Source: Deinococcus aquiradiocola
Lineage (GTDB): Bacteria; Deinococcota; Deinococci; Deinococcales; Deinococcaceae
Reading direction: 5' to 3'
DNA length: 7,313 nt
Assembly (NCBI RefSeq): GCF_014646915.1
Contig: NZ_BMOE01000028.1
Span: 1-7,313 of the forward strand
The notes under the pieces are model-generated. The model was given only the letters and a program-made list of their open reading frames with translations. It ran no database searches and was not told the DNA's origin. Below are positions 7,149 through 7,313 of the stretch, in pieces; position 1 is the first letter of the stretch; each line of letters starts with the position of its first letter. Made by a program: the position numbers and the translations under genes.

Positions 7149-7188
7149 GGCGATGACGGCCCGCCCGGCCTCCCCCTCCCCCCGGCGC

Positions 7189-7206
7189 GCCCAAGAGTCC
7201 ACGACC
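7189..7206 (-). repeat. Solo 18-bp copy of the IS 5' terminal repeat
   Basis: This is identical over 18 bp, and in the same orientation, to the terminal repeat at 87-104, yet no transposase follows it inwards (leftwards); the sequence goes straight into the debranching-gene leader. It lies 8 bp (7207-7214) from the 3' terminal repeat of the IS at the right edge. It looks like a remnant of a second, largely deleted IS copy, or of a tandem IS arrangement. Confidence 0.65.
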
Positions 7207-7222
7207 ACCCGCGCGGTCGTGG
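7199..7222. repeat. Inverted repeat formed by two facing IS ends
   Basis: CCACGACC (7199-7206) and GGTCGTGG (7215-7222) are perfect complements around the 8-bp spacer ACCCGCGC. The two arms are the outer ends of the solo 5' repeat and of the 3' repeat of the right-hand IS, so the hairpin follows from their abutment rather than being a separate terminator; no T-run follows on either strand. Confidence 0.6.
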
Positions 7223-7313
7223 GGTCATGGTAATGAGGCGTTGTAGCGGTGGATGAAGAGCCACACGAGCATCTCCAGATGGGCCTGCTTGCGGCTGAAC
7301 GACAGGCTTTTCC
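7215..7313 (-). mobile_element. IS1-family insertion sequence, 3' end only
   Basis: This is the 3' end of a minus-strand IS: the end of the transposase frame, its stop codon, and a terminal repeat at 7215-7231 that overlaps the stop. The repeat matches 13 of 16 positions of the 5' terminal repeat at 87-104 in inverted sense, which sets the outer boundary at 7215. The rest lies right of the window. Confidence 0.7.
7225..7313 (-). CDS. IS1-family transposase, C-terminal fragment (enters from the right edge)
   Basis: 28 codons precede a TGA at 7227-7225. They open with KSLSFSRKQ and end IHRYNASLP. This tail, with a basic RKSLSFS-like stretch followed by an aromatic helix and a Tyr-Asn close to the stop, is characteristic of the C-terminus of IS1-family (InsB-type) DDE transposases, in which it follows the last catalytic Glu. 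The stop codon lies within the terminal repeat, a compact arrangement common in small ISs. Strand and family agree with the N-terminal fragment at the left edge, so the two could be opposite ends of identical copies. Identity of the copies cannot be tested because the fragments do not overlap. Confidence 0.75.
   Translation of the reverse strand, partial: KSLSFSRKQAHLEMLVWLFIHRYNASLP

Noticed and set aside
4962..7256. 764-codon plus-strand frame opposite the debranching gene
   Set aside because: It has the same shadow composition, runs into the IS end, and lies opposite a frame with all debranching-enzyme motifs.

Overview
The window (7,313 bp, very GC-rich, with strong G/C preference at third codon positions) looks like bacterial chromosome from the Deinococcus group or a close relative. 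That assignment is an inference from base composition, the multi-GAF histidine kinase style, the tRNA set and possible leaderless start regions; there is no 16S or other decisive marker. I see no phage, CRISPR or defence system.

Layout. Both edges lie inside the same kind of insertion sequence, an IS1-family element on the minus strand. Positions 1-104 hold its 5' end: the first 21 codons of the transposase, with a zinc ribbon, plus the terminal repeat. Positions 7215-7313 hold its 3' end: the last 28 codons plus the other terminal repeat. The sequence between the IS ends is about 7.1 kb. It starts with a tRNA operon on the plus strand: a sigma70-type promoter at 120-148, then tRNA-Asp(GTC), tRNA-Phe(GAA), tRNA-Thr(CGT) and a strong intrinsic terminator. 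Next is a plus-strand gene for a RelA/SpoT-like nucleotidyltransferase-fold protein (594-1592). Convergent to it is a long minus-strand gene for a soluble sensor histidine kinase with about five GAF-type domains (1668-4835). Upstream of that, on the same strand and 97 bp apart, is a glycogen debranching enzyme gene (4932 to about 7136).

How the parts may work together. The three protein genes touch nutrient and stress physiology (possible alarmone-type chemistry, a cytoplasmic GAF sensor, storage-glycogen breakdown), but their arrangement does not show a single pathway. The kinase has no response regulator beside it. The debranching enzyme and the kinase could be cotranscribed, but no shared-transcript signal is decisive.

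The least ordinary structures are at the borders. At the right end the 3' terminal repeat of the IS is followed, after an 8-bp spacer, by an isolated 18-bp copy of the opposite terminal repeat. It is identical to the one at the left border, and the longest possible reading frame of the debranching gene runs into it. The two directly oriented IS ends suggest either a draft contig broken at two IS copies or a segment flanked by direct IS repeats. I do not find convincing evidence for a wholly new biological system; the best candidates for follow-up are the RelA/SpoT-like protein and the IS junction.
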